This document shows positions 13,615 through 21,514 of a stretch of 24,379 nucleotides of DNA, piece by piece. The DNA is taken from positions 1 through 24,379 of the forward strand of contig JAZNKA010000022.1 in the NCBI GenBank assembly GCA_045578305.1, in the 5' to 3' direction. How positions within the stretch are numbered: position 1 is the first letter of the stretch; each line of letters begins with the position of its first letter. Below the pieces are notes generated by a model. The model had not been told where the DNA came from. It was given only the letters and a program-made list of their open reading frames with translations, and ran no database searches. This DNA is from SIG440 sp045578305. GTDB taxonomy: Bacteria > Bacillota > Clostridia > Monoglobales > Monoglobaceae. The position numbers and the translations under genes are program-made.

Positions 13615-13649
13615 AAAAAAGACAGAAACTTTCGTTTCTGTCTTTTTTT
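13615..13649. terminator. Bidirectional terminator between the convergent DtxR-like and rubrerythrin genes
   Basis: A 15-bp stem AAAAAAGACAGAAAC / GTTTCTGTCTTTTTT has a 4-nt loop (13630-13633) and carries T runs in both directions. It serves the plus-strand regulator ending at 13600 and the minus-strand rubrerythrin gene ending at 13655. Confidence 0.92.
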
Positions 13650-13654
13650 GTTTT

Positions 13655-14191
13655 TTAGTAATTCTCTGCGTGAATTTCGAAATAGCTCTGTGGGTGTGCA
13701 CAGGTCGGGCAAAGCTCGGGTGCGGCTGTTCCTACCACAATATGTCCGCAGTTGCGACACTCCCAAACCTTTACTTCACTCTTTGCAAATACTTCTGCCA
13801 TCTGGACATTTTTAAGAAGTGCACGATAGCGTTCTTCGTGATGCTTCTCGATTGCTGCTACCAATCTGAACTTTGCAGCAAGCTCCTTAAATCCTTCTTC
13901 TTCTGCAGTCTTGGCAAACTCTGCGTACATATCTGTCCATTCATAGTTTTCGCCCTCTGCTGCGTGAAGAAGGTTTTCAGCAGTATCTCCAATTCCGTTT
14001 AATTCTTTAAACCACATCTTTGCATGTTCTTTTTCATTGTCGGCTGTCTTCAAAAACAAAGCAGCAATTTGCTCAAAGCCCTCTTTTTTTGCTTTTGATG
14101 CAAAATATGTATACTTGTTTCTTGCCTGTGACTCGCCTGCAAATGCAGCCTCAAGATTTTTTTCTGTTTGTGTTCCTGCGTATTTGTTCAT
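13655..14191 (-). CDS. rbr: Rubrerythrin
   Basis: Rubrerythrin is a cytoplasmic non-haem di-iron peroxidase that removes hydrogen peroxide in anaerobes using NADH-derived electrons. The 178-residue protein has an N-terminal ferritin-like four-helix domain with iron ligands including Glu20, Glu53 and His56 (ENE-KEH region), and a later ExxH at Glu115/His118. It has a C-terminal rubredoxin-like domain with Cys145/Cys148 and Cys161/Cys164 (CRNCGH, CPTCAH). The length is slightly below the 191 residues of the classical Desulfovibrio protein. AAGGAGGA precedes the ATG. It begins 19 nt after the VanZ-like gene, so it may be the last gene of that operon, although a separate promoter inside vanZ cannot be excluded. 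The shared terminator follows. Confidence 0.96.
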   Translation of the reverse strand: MNKYAGTQTEKNLEAAFAGESQARNKYTYFASKAKKEGFEQIAALFLKTADNEKEHAKMWFKELNGIGDTAENLLHAAEGENYEWTDMYAEFAKTAEEEGFKELAAKFRLVAAIEKHHEERYRALLKNVQMAEVFAKSEVKVWECRNCGHIVVGTAAPELCPTCAHPQSYFEIHAENY

Positions 14192-14210
14192 TTTTGTTCC
14201 TCCTTATATT

Positions 14211-14681
14211 TTATTTATATTGTTTTTTTGTTTGAAAAATAAAAATTATCAAAAGCAAAGCACCTGCTCCGCACAGTGCCCCTGCTGTGTCAAGCAAAAC
14301 ATCACTTATCCTGCCTGCACGCCCGGGCACAAAAACCTGATGGATTTCGTCGCTGCAGGCATAAAGCATAGACAAAATGACAGAATTGATTAGTGAATGC
14401 AAAAAGCCCGGTCTATATTGCCTTATAAGCAAAAATATCAGTCCTCCAAGCACCGCATATATCGAAAAATGTGCTCCTTTGCGAACTATATGATTAAGCC
14501 CTGCGGCCATTTGACTTACCGTTTCGTCATCAAGTGAATTGTCTGCATCAAAAAATCTTATAATCATCGACATGAACGATGTGCTTGTCTGGTCAGATTC
14601 AATTGCTTCCTGAGACGAAAACCAAAAAATCAGCGACATACACAAAATCACCAGTATCCAAAGGATTATTTTTTTGAACAT
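14211..14681 (-). CDS. VanZ-like family membrane protein
   Basis: This protein of about 156 residues has an N-terminal membrane helix and three further hydrophobic segments. It carries the VanZ-family motifs RKGAHFSIYAVLG (about 66-78) and DEIHQVFVPGRAGRISDVLLDTAG (about 110-133). VanZ itself confers low-level teicoplanin resistance by an unclear mechanism; most chromosomal relatives have no known role. A GTG at 14690 in the same frame, directly after the creatininase-family stop, would add three codons. I prefer the ATG at 14681 because TAGGTG lies about 6 nt ahead of it. It is probably translated in series with the upstream amidohydrolase gene. Confidence 0.88.
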   Translation of the reverse strand: MFKKIILWILVILCMSLIFWFSSQEAIESDQTSTSFMSMIIRFFDADNSLDDETVSQMAAGLNHIVRKGAHFSIYAVLGGLIFLLIRQYRPGFLHSLINSVILSMLYACSDEIHQVFVPGRAGRISDVLLDTAGALCGAGALLLIIFIFQTKKQYK

Positions 14682-14690
14682 AGTCTTCAC

Positions 14691-15548
14691 CTACCCAGAA
14701 TGCGGTTTTTGTTTTTCAAGCCATTCACGCTTATACTCCTCGGATATGGTTTCCTGTTTCAAAAATTTAAGAACATCAGAAAGTCTGCTTACCGAATAAT
14801 CAACCATTGCCCTTGCAATGCGCTCGTTCATACCATCGTGCATATCACCTTCATATGAATTGGGGAAATTTGCCATCCAGGCAAATGGTGTGTTTATTCT
14901 TCGATTTGAGAATTCGTCAAATCGGTGTGTAGACAAATTGCTTTCCTGATTCGCCTTGTCAAGCCGCACTGTTTCTGGTCTGACGCCATAAACCCACCCT
15001 GTCTCAATAAAGTCAGCGTGCCCAAAGCGCTTTTTTTCATCTGTATAGCTTTGCAGAATTTTTCGGTCCTCTGTCGTAAGGTATTTATACCCCTCGTTGA
15101 GGATTTTTTTTGGCGTCGCAAAATCCGACCCAAGCGAATAGTCAAAAACCGAATATGGTGTCTTTTCGTAAAGAACTGACCTCAAAAAATACGAAATCAT
15201 AGCCTGGTTTCCGCCATGCCCGTTATAAAGCAGAATTTTGTCAAACCCATTCCGATAAATCTCGTCACAGGTCTCTTTGAGGATTTGAAGTCTTAAACCG
15301 GGGCTGAAAATAACCGTCCCCAAAAACTCACCTGCACCTGTCTTTTCACCAAAATACATTGTCGGGAATACACACGCTGCCTCTTCTTCGGCTGCACGAC
15401 GGGCAATCTCGGTAATATGGATTACATCCGTGCCGACCGGAAGATGCTGTCCGTGCTTTTCAAGGCATCCCACCGGAACAATGCAAACTCCGGCAGACTT
15501 TTGGATTGCCTCTTTAAATTCTTCTTCTCGCAGATTTTCCCACAACAT
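14691..15548 (-). CDS. Creatininase-family metal-dependent amidohydrolase
   Basis: This 285-residue protein carries the family's metal-binding pattern: Glu30, His32, His35 and Asp41 in LEKHGQHLPVGTD, NGHGGN at 109-114, and an acidic residue in the HADFIETGWVYGVRP segment. Members include creatinine amidohydrolase, FAPy deformylase (ArfB) and the mycofactocin peptidase MftE, acting on small cyclic amides or peptides. I cannot assign the substrate. No mycofactocin or F420 biosynthesis gene is nearby. It lies 30 nt after the antiporter gene and directly precedes the VanZ-like gene. GGGTGATAAG is a plausible ribosome-binding site. Confidence 0.88.
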   Translation of the reverse strand: MLWENLREEEFKEAIQKSAGVCIVPVGCLEKHGQHLPVGTDVIHITEIARRAAEEEAACVFPTMYFGEKTGAGEFLGTVIFSPGLRLQILKETCDEIYRNGFDKILLYNGHGGNQAMISYFLRSVLYEKTPYSVFDYSLGSDFATPKKILNEGYKYLTTEDRKILQSYTDEKKRFGHADFIETGWVYGVRPETVRLDKANQESNLSTHRFDEFSNRRINTPFAWMANFPNSYEGDMHDGMNERIARAMVDYSVSRLSDVLKFLKQETISEEYKREWLEKQKPHSG

Positions 15549-15578
15549 AAAAACTTATCACCCAACACAATATTATTC

Positions 15579-16874
15579 TTATTTATCTTCCTTTTTTACC
15601 TTTTCAAGCAAAGTTACTCTTCGGTTTTTAACCTCTTCGGACATAGGTGTTATTTCGCCTGCAGCGGTAAGTGCCATTTTGGTCATAAGAGGTCCGAAAA
15701 GTTCGTAGATAAGTACTGCAAACAAAGTAATGTTTCGTATCAGATTGCCCTCGGCACCAAGCTGCATTGCTGTTGTACACATACCAAGTGCCACACCTGC
15801 CTGAGGAAGAAGGGTTATGCCAAGATATCTGCAAATCTCTTTTGAACATTTTGTTGCTTTTGCACTTGCAAATGACCCAAAATATTTACCTAATGAACGG
15901 AAAATGATATAAACAATACCAATTACAACAATTGCCGAATCTGTAAATACGCCCAATTCGAGTGCCGCTCCGCTGACAACAAAGAATACAGCGAAGAGCG
16001 GAGAGGTCCATTTGTCTGCCGCTTCCATAAGATTTTCGGAAAGCGGACATATATTGCAAAATACTGTTCCAAGCATCATACAGGTAAGAAGCGAAGAAAA
16101 TGCAATATGTACAGGTCCTGCTGAAAAACTGATTGTAGAAAGCGCAACTGTAAGAAGTACCACCGCTATTGTCAAATTTAATCTGTTTGTATTTGAATTA
16201 AAGAATTTTTCAAGCCAGGTAAGGATACATCCCATAACCGCTCCCAAACCCAATGAGCATACAATCTCAATCAAAGGATTAAGAAAAATTGATGCCATAT
16301 CTGCCGAGCCAACCATCAAAGTTTTTGCAACGCCAAAAGATACCGCAAAAACTATCAAACCAACTGCATCATCAAGGGCAACAATTGGCAAAAGAATCCT
16401 TGTAAGCGGACCCTTTGCCTTGTACTGACGCACAACCATCAAGGTTGCAGCCGGGGCTGTTGCTGTTGCAATTGCACCCAATGTAATAAGCTGAGGGACA
16501 GAAAGTTTGTCAGGCATCATAAGATGAACAACGTAAAGTGCCAAATCCACCAGCAAAGTTGCGACAAGCGCCTGGAAAATTCCTATTATCAATGCCTGCT
16601 TTCCGGTTTTTTTCAATTCACTTGTTCTGAATTCGTTACCAATCGAAAACGCAATAAATCCAAGAGCTACATCCGAAAGCATTGCCAATCCTTCGACATC
16701 TGTTGCAGTATGAAAGCCAATTCCTTGCAGTTTCAGTGCTCCCAAACAATACGGCCCTATCAAAACACCTGCAATAAGGTAGGAAGTCACCGCAGGAAGC
16801 TTGAAAATTTTAAATACTCTTGTCATAAGAAGCCCTGCGAGCAAAGCCACAGAAACGGATATAATACCATTCAT
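15579..16874 (-). CDS. Cation:proton antiporter (CPA2/Kef-type membrane domain)
   Basis: This 431-residue integral membrane protein has about 12 hydrophobic segments. Recognisable are GVLIGPYCLG near the N-terminus, ATATAPAATLMVVRQ, and the paired-aspartate helix VALDDAVGLIVFAVSFG, in which the aspartates carry the transported ion in CPA2 antiporters. There is no C-terminal TrkA-N nucleotide-binding domain, so it is a bare exchanger; Na+ or K+ cannot be distinguished. I chose the ATG at 16874 (MNGIISVSV), which has GAGG upstream, over one 33 nt earlier that has none. It has its own promoter at 16930-16957 and is probably first in an operon with the amidohydrolase, vanZ-like and rubrerythrin genes. 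Confidence 0.9.
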   Translation of the reverse strand: MNGIISVSVALLAGLLMTRVFKIFKLPAVTSYLIAGVLIGPYCLGALKLQGIGFHTATDVEGLAMLSDVALGFIAFSIGNEFRTSELKKTGKQALIIGIFQALVATLLVDLALYVVHLMMPDKLSVPQLITLGAIATATAPAATLMVVRQYKAKGPLTRILLPIVALDDAVGLIVFAVSFGVAKTLMVGSADMASIFLNPLIEIVCSLGLGAVMGCILTWLEKFFNSNTNRLNLTIAVVLLTVALSTISFSAGPVHIAFSSLLTCMMLGTVFCNICPLSENLMEAADKWTSPLFAVFFVVSGAALELGVFTDSAIVVIGIVYIIFRSLGKYFGSFASAKATKCSKEICRYLGITLLPQAGVALGMCTTAMQLGAEGNLIRNITLFAVLIYELFGPLMTKMALTAAGEITPMSEEVKNRRVTLLEKVKKEDK

Positions 16875-16929
16875 AAAACATATGCCTCTTTTCTCTTTTA
16901 ATGTCATTAGAATAATTTTTTACAAAAAC

Positions 16930-16957
16930 ATTATACATCAAATTTACAAAAAGTCAA
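16930..16957 (-). promoter_or_regulatory. Predicted sigma-A promoter of the antiporter gene
   Basis: The minus strand has TTGACT (16952-16957), a 16-bp spacer, and TATAAT (16930-16935). The predicted start is near 16923, giving a leader of about 50 nt. It lies in the 97-bp gap after the B12-binding radical SAM gene. Confidence 0.75.
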
Positions 16958-16971
16958 TCAGATTAATATAC

Positions 16972-18435
16972 TTAATAAATTTTATACCAGTCAGGTGTGC
17001 CCACGCCGCTTGAATGCCACATTTCAAACTCACTCTTCATTATTTTCATAACCTTTGCAAGCTCTTTTTCAGAGAGCCGGTCTTTTAAAAACTCATACAT
17101 ATGCGAATATAAACTTATTCTCTTTACTCCTTGCCCCAAAAGGTCTTTCGACTTCCAGTACTCGGACAGTTCAAGGTAAAAATCAAACGGTGTTGCAAAA
17201 TATACCGTTGCCGCATTTAACGTCTCTTTAAACCTTCCCGAATTAAAGTATCTTTCAAGAACATCTTCAACTGCCTTAAGCTTAATCACCTCATCAAAGC
17301 TCAGGTCATTTGTCGAGAATACTTCATAAGGAGATGCATCGCAAAACTCTATTCCGTAATTCCCTGCATTTTTCCTTAAGGCCGAGCCTTTTAAAAGTTT
17401 CAAAAATCCCAGCTGCAACACATCCGGCGAAAGTGCGTAAACATCATTGAAAGACTTTTTAAACGACAAAAAATCCTCGCAGGGAAGTCCGGCAATCAAA
17501 TCAAGATGCAGCATCACATTTGTCTCGTTTTTGAGTCTTGATACATTTTTCGAAAGCTTTTCCAGATTCATAGTCCTGCTTATTTCCGAAATCGTTTTTG
17601 GGTTTGTGGTCTGCACTCCGATTTCAAACTGAATTTTTCCCGGCTTGGCCGTCTTAAGCAAATCAATTTCGGCATCTGTGAAAAGGTCTGCGCCTATTTC
17701 AAAGTGGAAGCAGGTCTCACCCTCAAGGCTCAAACAATGCCTCCAAATCTGGATTGCCCTGTTTTTGTCAGCATTGAACGTTCTGTCCACAAACTTGATT
17801 GTCTTTGCTCTGCCTTTTACAAATCTTTCGATTTCCTCTTTGACCCTTTCAAGCGGCAAAAATCTGACCCCTGATGATGCCGACGACAAACAATACGAGC
17901 ACGAAAACGGGCATCCCCGACTTGTTTCATAATAAACCAACTTTTCGCCCGCAATGGTCCTTTTCAGGTCATTGTCCGCATACGGAAAGGGCAATAGATT
18001 CATATCTTCAATTCTTTCGCCGTACAAAACACATCTTTCAACCGGTGGTCTTTTTATCAGGTCGGCGACAGTCCTTTCGCCCTCGCCACAAATTATGTAA
18101 TCAACAAACGGATTTTCGCTCAAAATTTCTTCTGCATCAAACGAAACCTCAGGCCCACCCAAAAAGATTTTCCGTTCGGGTCTCAATTTCTTAAGGCTTT
18201 TACAAAGCTTCAAAACGGTTTCTATGTTCCATATATAGCAAGAAAAGCCATATGCATCACAATCCAGTGCATAAAGCTTCGAAATTATATTAAATTGTGG
18301 CTCATTTATGGTAAATTCGCAAAATTCGCAGTCAAGTCCCTGTCTGTTGCAAAACCCAGAAATATATCGCACCGCAATATTTGTGTGAACATATTTTGCA
18401 TTAACCGCCACAAGCATTGTCTTAAGGCTTTTCAT
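16972..18435 (-). CDS. B12-binding-domain radical SAM protein (DUF4080-type C-terminus)
   Basis: This 487-residue protein has an N-terminal cobalamin-binding-like Rossmann domain (about 1-130: FLGGPEVSFDAEEIL, DYIICGEGE). A radical SAM domain follows, with its cluster motif at Cys175/Cys179/Cys182 (RGCPFSCSYC). The C-terminal part resembles DUF4080. Such proteins are annotated as B12-binding radical SAM proteins of unknown reaction. The DxHxxG motif that holds cobalamin base-off is not visible, so cobalamin may bind base-on or not at all. GGAGAG precedes the ATG. It lies 17 nt after luxS, last of the acpP-rnc-radical SAM-luxS string. I do not know its substrate. Confidence 0.9.
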   Translation of the reverse strand: MKSLKTMLVAVNAKYVHTNIAVRYISGFCNRQGLDCEFCEFTINEPQFNIISKLYALDCDAYGFSCYIWNIETVLKLCKSLKKLRPERKIFLGGPEVSFDAEEILSENPFVDYIICGEGERTVADLIKRPPVERCVLYGERIEDMNLLPFPYADNDLKRTIAGEKLVYYETSRGCPFSCSYCLSSASSGVRFLPLERVKEEIERFVKGRAKTIKFVDRTFNADKNRAIQIWRHCLSLEGETCFHFEIGADLFTDAEIDLLKTAKPGKIQFEIGVQTTNPKTISEISRTMNLEKLSKNVSRLKNETNVMLHLDLIAGLPCEDFLSFKKSFNDVYALSPDVLQLGFLKLLKGSALRKNAGNYGIEFCDASPYEVFSTNDLSFDEVIKLKAVEDVLERYFNSGRFKETLNAATVYFATPFDFYLELSEYWKSKDLLGQGVKRISLYSHMYEFLKDRLSEKELAKVMKIMKSEFEMWHSSGVGTPDWYKIY

Positions 18436-18452
18436 TTTTCTCTCCGTTTTTA

Positions 18453-18905
18453 TCAGTAATTTAAATCATTCTCGGTTTCATTCTTTATTTTCTCAAGATA
18501 GTCTGCAGCTTCTTTTCTGGCAATACTACACTCAAGATTTTTATAATTTCCACATTCAATCTCGCTGTTTCCCGGCATCTCGCCTTTATAATTCGCAATC
18601 TCTTCAAGAACTCTTTTTATCTCGCCAAGAACCTCTTTGTTGTCAGCATCCCTGACAAGCAGGTAAAACCCCGTCTGACACCCCATAGGTCCCACATATA
18701 TAGTTTTCTCCGCAAGTGCTCCGTTCCGCATAAAGGTCGCAAAAAGATGTTCAAACGAATGTATAAGAGCATTTGACATAAGGTTTTCGGTATTTGGCTT
18801 TCGCATACGGATGTCATAAGTCGTGATATCCCCGTCAATCCGCGAAATATATATCCATTCTTTTATAAATCGGTGATCAACCGTAAAGCTTGCAATTTTT
18901 TTCAC
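18453..18905 (-). CDS. luxS: S-ribosylhomocysteine lyase LuxS
   Basis: LuxS cleaves S-ribosylhomocysteine to homocysteine and DPD, the precursor of autoinducer AI-2, in the activated methyl cycle. The 150-residue protein keeps the metal ligands His49, His53 and Cys118 (HSFEH, ECGNY), the general base Glu52, the catalytic Cys76 (GPMGCQTGFYL), Ser6 and His11. The usual HTxEH box is HSFEH here, a mild substitution. The length is at the short end of the family. No mtnN/pfs gene, which makes its substrate, is in the window. It sits 16 nt after one radical SAM gene and 17 nt before another, enzymes that consume SAM, which may or may not be meaningful. Confidence 0.96.
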   Translation of the reverse strand: MKKIASFTVDHRFIKEWIYISRIDGDITTYDIRMRKPNTENLMSNALIHSFEHLFATFMRNGALAEKTIYVGPMGCQTGFYLLVRDADNKEVLGEIKRVLEEIANYKGEMPGNSEIECGNYKNLECSIARKEAADYLEKIKNETENDLNY

Positions 18906-18921
18906 AGTTTTCCCTCCGTTC

Positions 18922-19893
18922 TCAATTCTTTGCCAAAACGCAAAGCTCTGTATTGTATTTCTCCCTAAAGTAAACCTTGTTAGCCTTTTTGTGTCCTACA
19001 GCCTTTGAAATGTCGCTTTTGTCAGCATAAAACACAAGTTTTCCGTTTTCTGCACCTTCATCCAAAAGTTTCTGTTCTATTACATCTCTGAAAACAAGTC
19101 CCTCTACAATCTCACCAAAAGCAGGGTGGTATGGTCCTGCCACAATTGTTTCACCGTCTTCAAGCTCTTCGGACGAATGAAGGCCTATCCGTATGACTTC
19201 AATATCTGCAGCCCTAAACATAAGGCTTGCCTCCTTGGAAAGTTCTGCTGCTTTCTCAATCGAATACGGCTTATACTCTCCTCTCTCAAACAAACGTTCA
19301 AGCTTTGTTCCTTTAAGTGTAAGCACCGGGTAAATCCTTACACAATCAGGGTCCAATGCGATTATATCTTTTACTGTTTTCAAATCCTTTTCGGGACTTG
19401 AGTCATACATTCCAAGCATCATTTGATGTCCCAAAGCTATTCCCCTGTTTTTTATCAATTCGGATGCTTTTTTAACATCGTCAAAACTGTGACCCCGGTC
19501 ATTCATCTCAAGCACTCTATCATCGCTGCTTTGGACACCAAGTTCAATTGTTGTGACACCATATTTTTCAAGAAGGTCCAAAATTTCGTCATCTATGCAA
19601 TCGGGCCGGGTCGAAAGTCTTATACCCGAAATCCGCGGTTTAAATTCTGCTGCAACCTTCAAAAACTCTTCCTGTAGTTCTTTTTTAAGTCCTGTAAAGC
19701 TGCCCCCAAAAAAAGCCACTTCTACAGACGAACTTTTCAAATCAATGGTCTTTAAAAAGTCTTTGATAAGCTCGCACACCTCTGCAGGTGTTACTTCGGT
19801 GTCAATGCCTGTAATCTTTTTTTGACTGCAAAAAGCACAATCATGCGGACAGCCCCGATGTGGTATAAAAATGGGCAAATTATATTTTCTCAT
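18922..19893 (-). CDS. Elp3-like radical SAM protein adjacent to rnc
   Basis: This 323-residue protein has an Elp3/MiaB-type radical SAM core and a cluster motif close to the N-terminus: Cys15, Cys19 and Cys22 (HRGCPHDCAFCSQKK). Further family features are AFFGGSFTGL, STRPDCIDDEILDLL and IELGVQSSDDRVLEMNDRGHS. There is no acetyltransferase domain as in true Elp3. Clostridia commonly carry this gene next to rnc. Its reaction is not established; relatives modify tRNA. Its start lies inside the end of rnc (14-nt overlap), so translation is likely coupled. Confidence 0.9.
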   Translation of the reverse strand: MRKYNLPIFIPHRGCPHDCAFCSQKKITGIDTEVTPAEVCELIKDFLKTIDLKSSSVEVAFFGGSFTGLKKELQEEFLKVAAEFKPRISGIRLSTRPDCIDDEILDLLEKYGVTTIELGVQSSDDRVLEMNDRGHSFDDVKKASELIKNRGIALGHQMMLGMYDSSPEKDLKTVKDIIALDPDCVRIYPVLTLKGTKLERLFERGEYKPYSIEKAAELSKEASLMFRAADIEVIRIGLHSSEELEDGETIVAGPYHPAFGEIVEGLVFRDVIEQKLLDEGAENGKLVFYADKSDISKAVGHKKANKVYFREKYNTELCVLAKN

Positions 19894-20554
19894 TATTTTG
19901 CTTCAATCCTTCAAAAGCTTGTTTTGCTGCATGTTGCTCAGCAATTTTGCGGTTTTTTCCATTTCCTGTGCCGATTACCTTTCCATCATACAACGCTTCC
20001 ACAAAAAATTCGGGATCGTGGTCGGGACCTTTTTTTTCTTTCAGACGATAGGCCACTACTTCATTGCCTTTGTCACGCTTCTGAAAGAATATCTGCAACT
20101 CTGATTTGTAATTGGGCTCGGCAAATACCTGAATGTTTTCTATCTTGTCTCCAAACACCTCAAGCACCCATTTGGTTGCCTGTTCAATTCCGGAATCAAG
20201 ATATATCGCGCCCAAAACAGCCTCGAAAGTATCTGCCAGGACCGAATCTTTTTTGCTTCCACCGCTTCTGGCCTCTGATTTGCCAAGCTTAAGTCCGCTG
20301 CCCAAATCCATTTGTCTTGCCAAAGCAGCAAGTGACTTTTCACAGACCAATGCCGCACGGATTTTTGTCAGGTCACCCTCGTCACAGTTTGGGTATGAGC
20401 TGAAAATTTTTGACGCTATGACATATGACAAAACGCTGTCTCCCAAAAATTCCAGTCGCTGATTGCTTTGTATTTTTGCATCGTTTGCCAAAGATATGTG
20501 AGTAAGCGCCAAATCAAGCAATTTTTTATTTTTAAATTTATATTTTATATTCAA
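19880..20554 (-). CDS. rnc: Ribonuclease III (TTG start)
   Basis: RNase III cuts double-stranded RNA in rRNA and mRNA processing. The 224-residue protein has the catalytic signature NQRLEFLGDSVL at about 31-42, a second acidic site DTFEAVLGAIYLD, and a C-terminal double-stranded-RNA-binding domain (about 147-222: PNYKSELQIFFQ...GNGKNRKIAEQHAAKQAF). The start must be TTG at 20554: an in-frame TAG lies two codons upstream, and no ATG exists before the conserved region. AAGGAA lies 10-12 nt upstream. It is 77 nt downstream of acpP, with a hairpin in between, and overlaps the radical SAM gene by 14 nt. The order acpP-rnc is common in bacteria. Confidence 0.96.
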   Translation of the reverse strand: MNIKYKFKNKKLLDLALTHISLANDAKIQSNQRLEFLGDSVLSYVIASKIFSSYPNCDEGDLTKIRAALVCEKSLAALARQMDLGSGLKLGKSEARSGGSKKDSVLADTFEAVLGAIYLDSGIEQATKWVLEVFGDKIENIQVFAEPNYKSELQIFFQKRDKGNEVVAYRLKEKKGPDHDPEFFVEALYDGKVIGTGNGKNRKIAEQHAAKQAFEGLKQNNEKI

Positions 20555-20586
20555 AGCCTATCAGTTCCTTTTTCTTCAAAATCAAA

Positions 20587-20618
20587 CGAACTGCTATTTT
20601 TTGAAAAACAGCAGTCCG
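20587..20618 (-). other. Hairpin in the acpP-rnc spacer
   Basis: On the minus strand a stem of about 14 bp (two G-U pairs; core ACTGCT/AGCAGT) with a 4-nt loop lies 33 nt ahead of the rnc start codon. It is followed by a mixed T-rich stretch, not a clean U-tract. It could attenuate transcription between acpP and rnc or be a target of RNase III itself. Confidence 0.55.
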
Positions 20619-20631
20619 AATTTTTAAATTT

Positions 20632-20862
20632 TTAGCATTTGGTATTGATGTAATTTACGGCATCTCCTACAGTCGAAATCTCGTCTGCATCTTCGTCAGG
20701 GATTTCCACATCAAATTCTTCTTCCAACGCCATCATCAACTGCACCAAAGCAAGTGAGTCAGCTTCGAGGTCATTGATAAAAGATGATTCCATTGTTATA
20801 ATGCTTTCATCAATATCAAGTTGCTCTGCTGTAATTTCTTTTACTTTTTCAAAAACATCCAT
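20632..20862 (-). CDS. acpP: Acyl carrier protein
   Basis: AcpP carries growing fatty acids on a phosphopantetheine arm. The 76-residue acidic protein has the attachment serine at Ser36 in EADSLALVQL and a typical four-helix pattern (length normal, 75-80). AGGAGGG lies about 11 nt before the ATG, which decides the start. No fab genes are adjacent; it is first in a unit with rnc, behind its own promoter. The final residue is cysteine (INTKC), which is not common but not diagnostic. Confidence 0.96.
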   Translation of the reverse strand: MDVFEKVKEITAEQLDIDESIITMESSFINDLEADSLALVQLMMALEEEFDVEIPDEDADEISTVGDAVNYINTKC

Positions 20863-20903
20863 TTTTTTAGAAACCCTCCTATATAGTCTATATGTTTTCT
20901 AAT

Positions 20904-20933
20904 AATATAACATACAAACCGTCGTGTCGTCAA
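20904..20933 (-). promoter_or_regulatory. Predicted sigma-A promoter of acpP
   Basis: The minus strand shows TTGACG (20928-20933), an 18-bp spacer, and TATATT (20904-20909); TTATAT with a 17-bp spacer is an equal alternative. The start is expected near 20897, about 35 nt before the ATG. Confidence 0.65.
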
Positions 20934-20971
20934 TACAAAATTTTTCTATTTTACCATCAAACACCATTTTT

Positions 20972-21514
20972 TTATTTGAAAGTAATTAATTGTCGATTTT
21001 TGACAACATAATCAATACCTGAATAGACTGTCAAAACTACCGCCAGCAGCACCAGCCAGAAGGTAAGTGAAAAGGCGCCCCAGCAAAGAGGATAAACCAA
21101 ATCAATCATAACTCCAATAATGGCAGCCATCTGTGAAACAGTCTTTGCCTTGCCCCATTTGCTTGCCGCAATAACCGTATTTTCGCCCATAGCAAGCTGT
21201 CTTATTCCTGTAACAATCAATTCTCTGGCTATTATAATCATAACCACCCACGAGTTTATAAATTCGGCATTCTTAACCTCCATCAAACAAACAAGAGCTG
21301 AAATAGTAAGAATTTTGTCTGCAAGAGGGTCCATAAGCTTGCCAAAGGTGGTAACCTGATTGTTTCTTCTTGCCAGAAATCCGTCCAATTGGTCAGTAAG
21401 CGAAGCAAGTATAAAAACCACAATCGCCGCAATATAAAATCCCGAAAGAAGCGCCCACATAAAAATCGGAACCATTATTACTCTTAGAAGTGTAAGCTTA
21501 TTTGGTGTATTCAT
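20972..21514 (-). CDS. pgsA: CDP-diacylglycerol--glycerol-3-phosphate 3-phosphatidyltransferase
   Basis: PgsA makes phosphatidylglycerophosphate, the committed step to phosphatidylglycerol. The 180-residue membrane protein has about five to six hydrophobic segments and the CDP-alcohol phosphotransferase signature at about 41-67 (DQLDGFLARRNN...GKLMDPLADK). Its acidic residues bind the metal and CDP. Length and start (MNTPNKLTLLRV) are typical. The ATG directly follows the rimO stop with no gap, and GGAGGAAG lies within the end of rimO. The order recA-recX-rimO-pgsA as one unit is seen in several Firmicutes. Confidence 0.95.
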   Translation of the reverse strand: MNTPNKLTLLRVIMVPIFMWALLSGFYIAAIVVFILASLTDQLDGFLARRNNQVTTFGKLMDPLADKILTISALVCLMEVKNAEFINSWVVMIIIARELIVTGIRQLAMGENTVIAASKWGKAKTVSQMAAIIGVMIDLVYPLCWGAFSLTFWLVLLAVVLTVYSGIDYVVKNRQLITFK

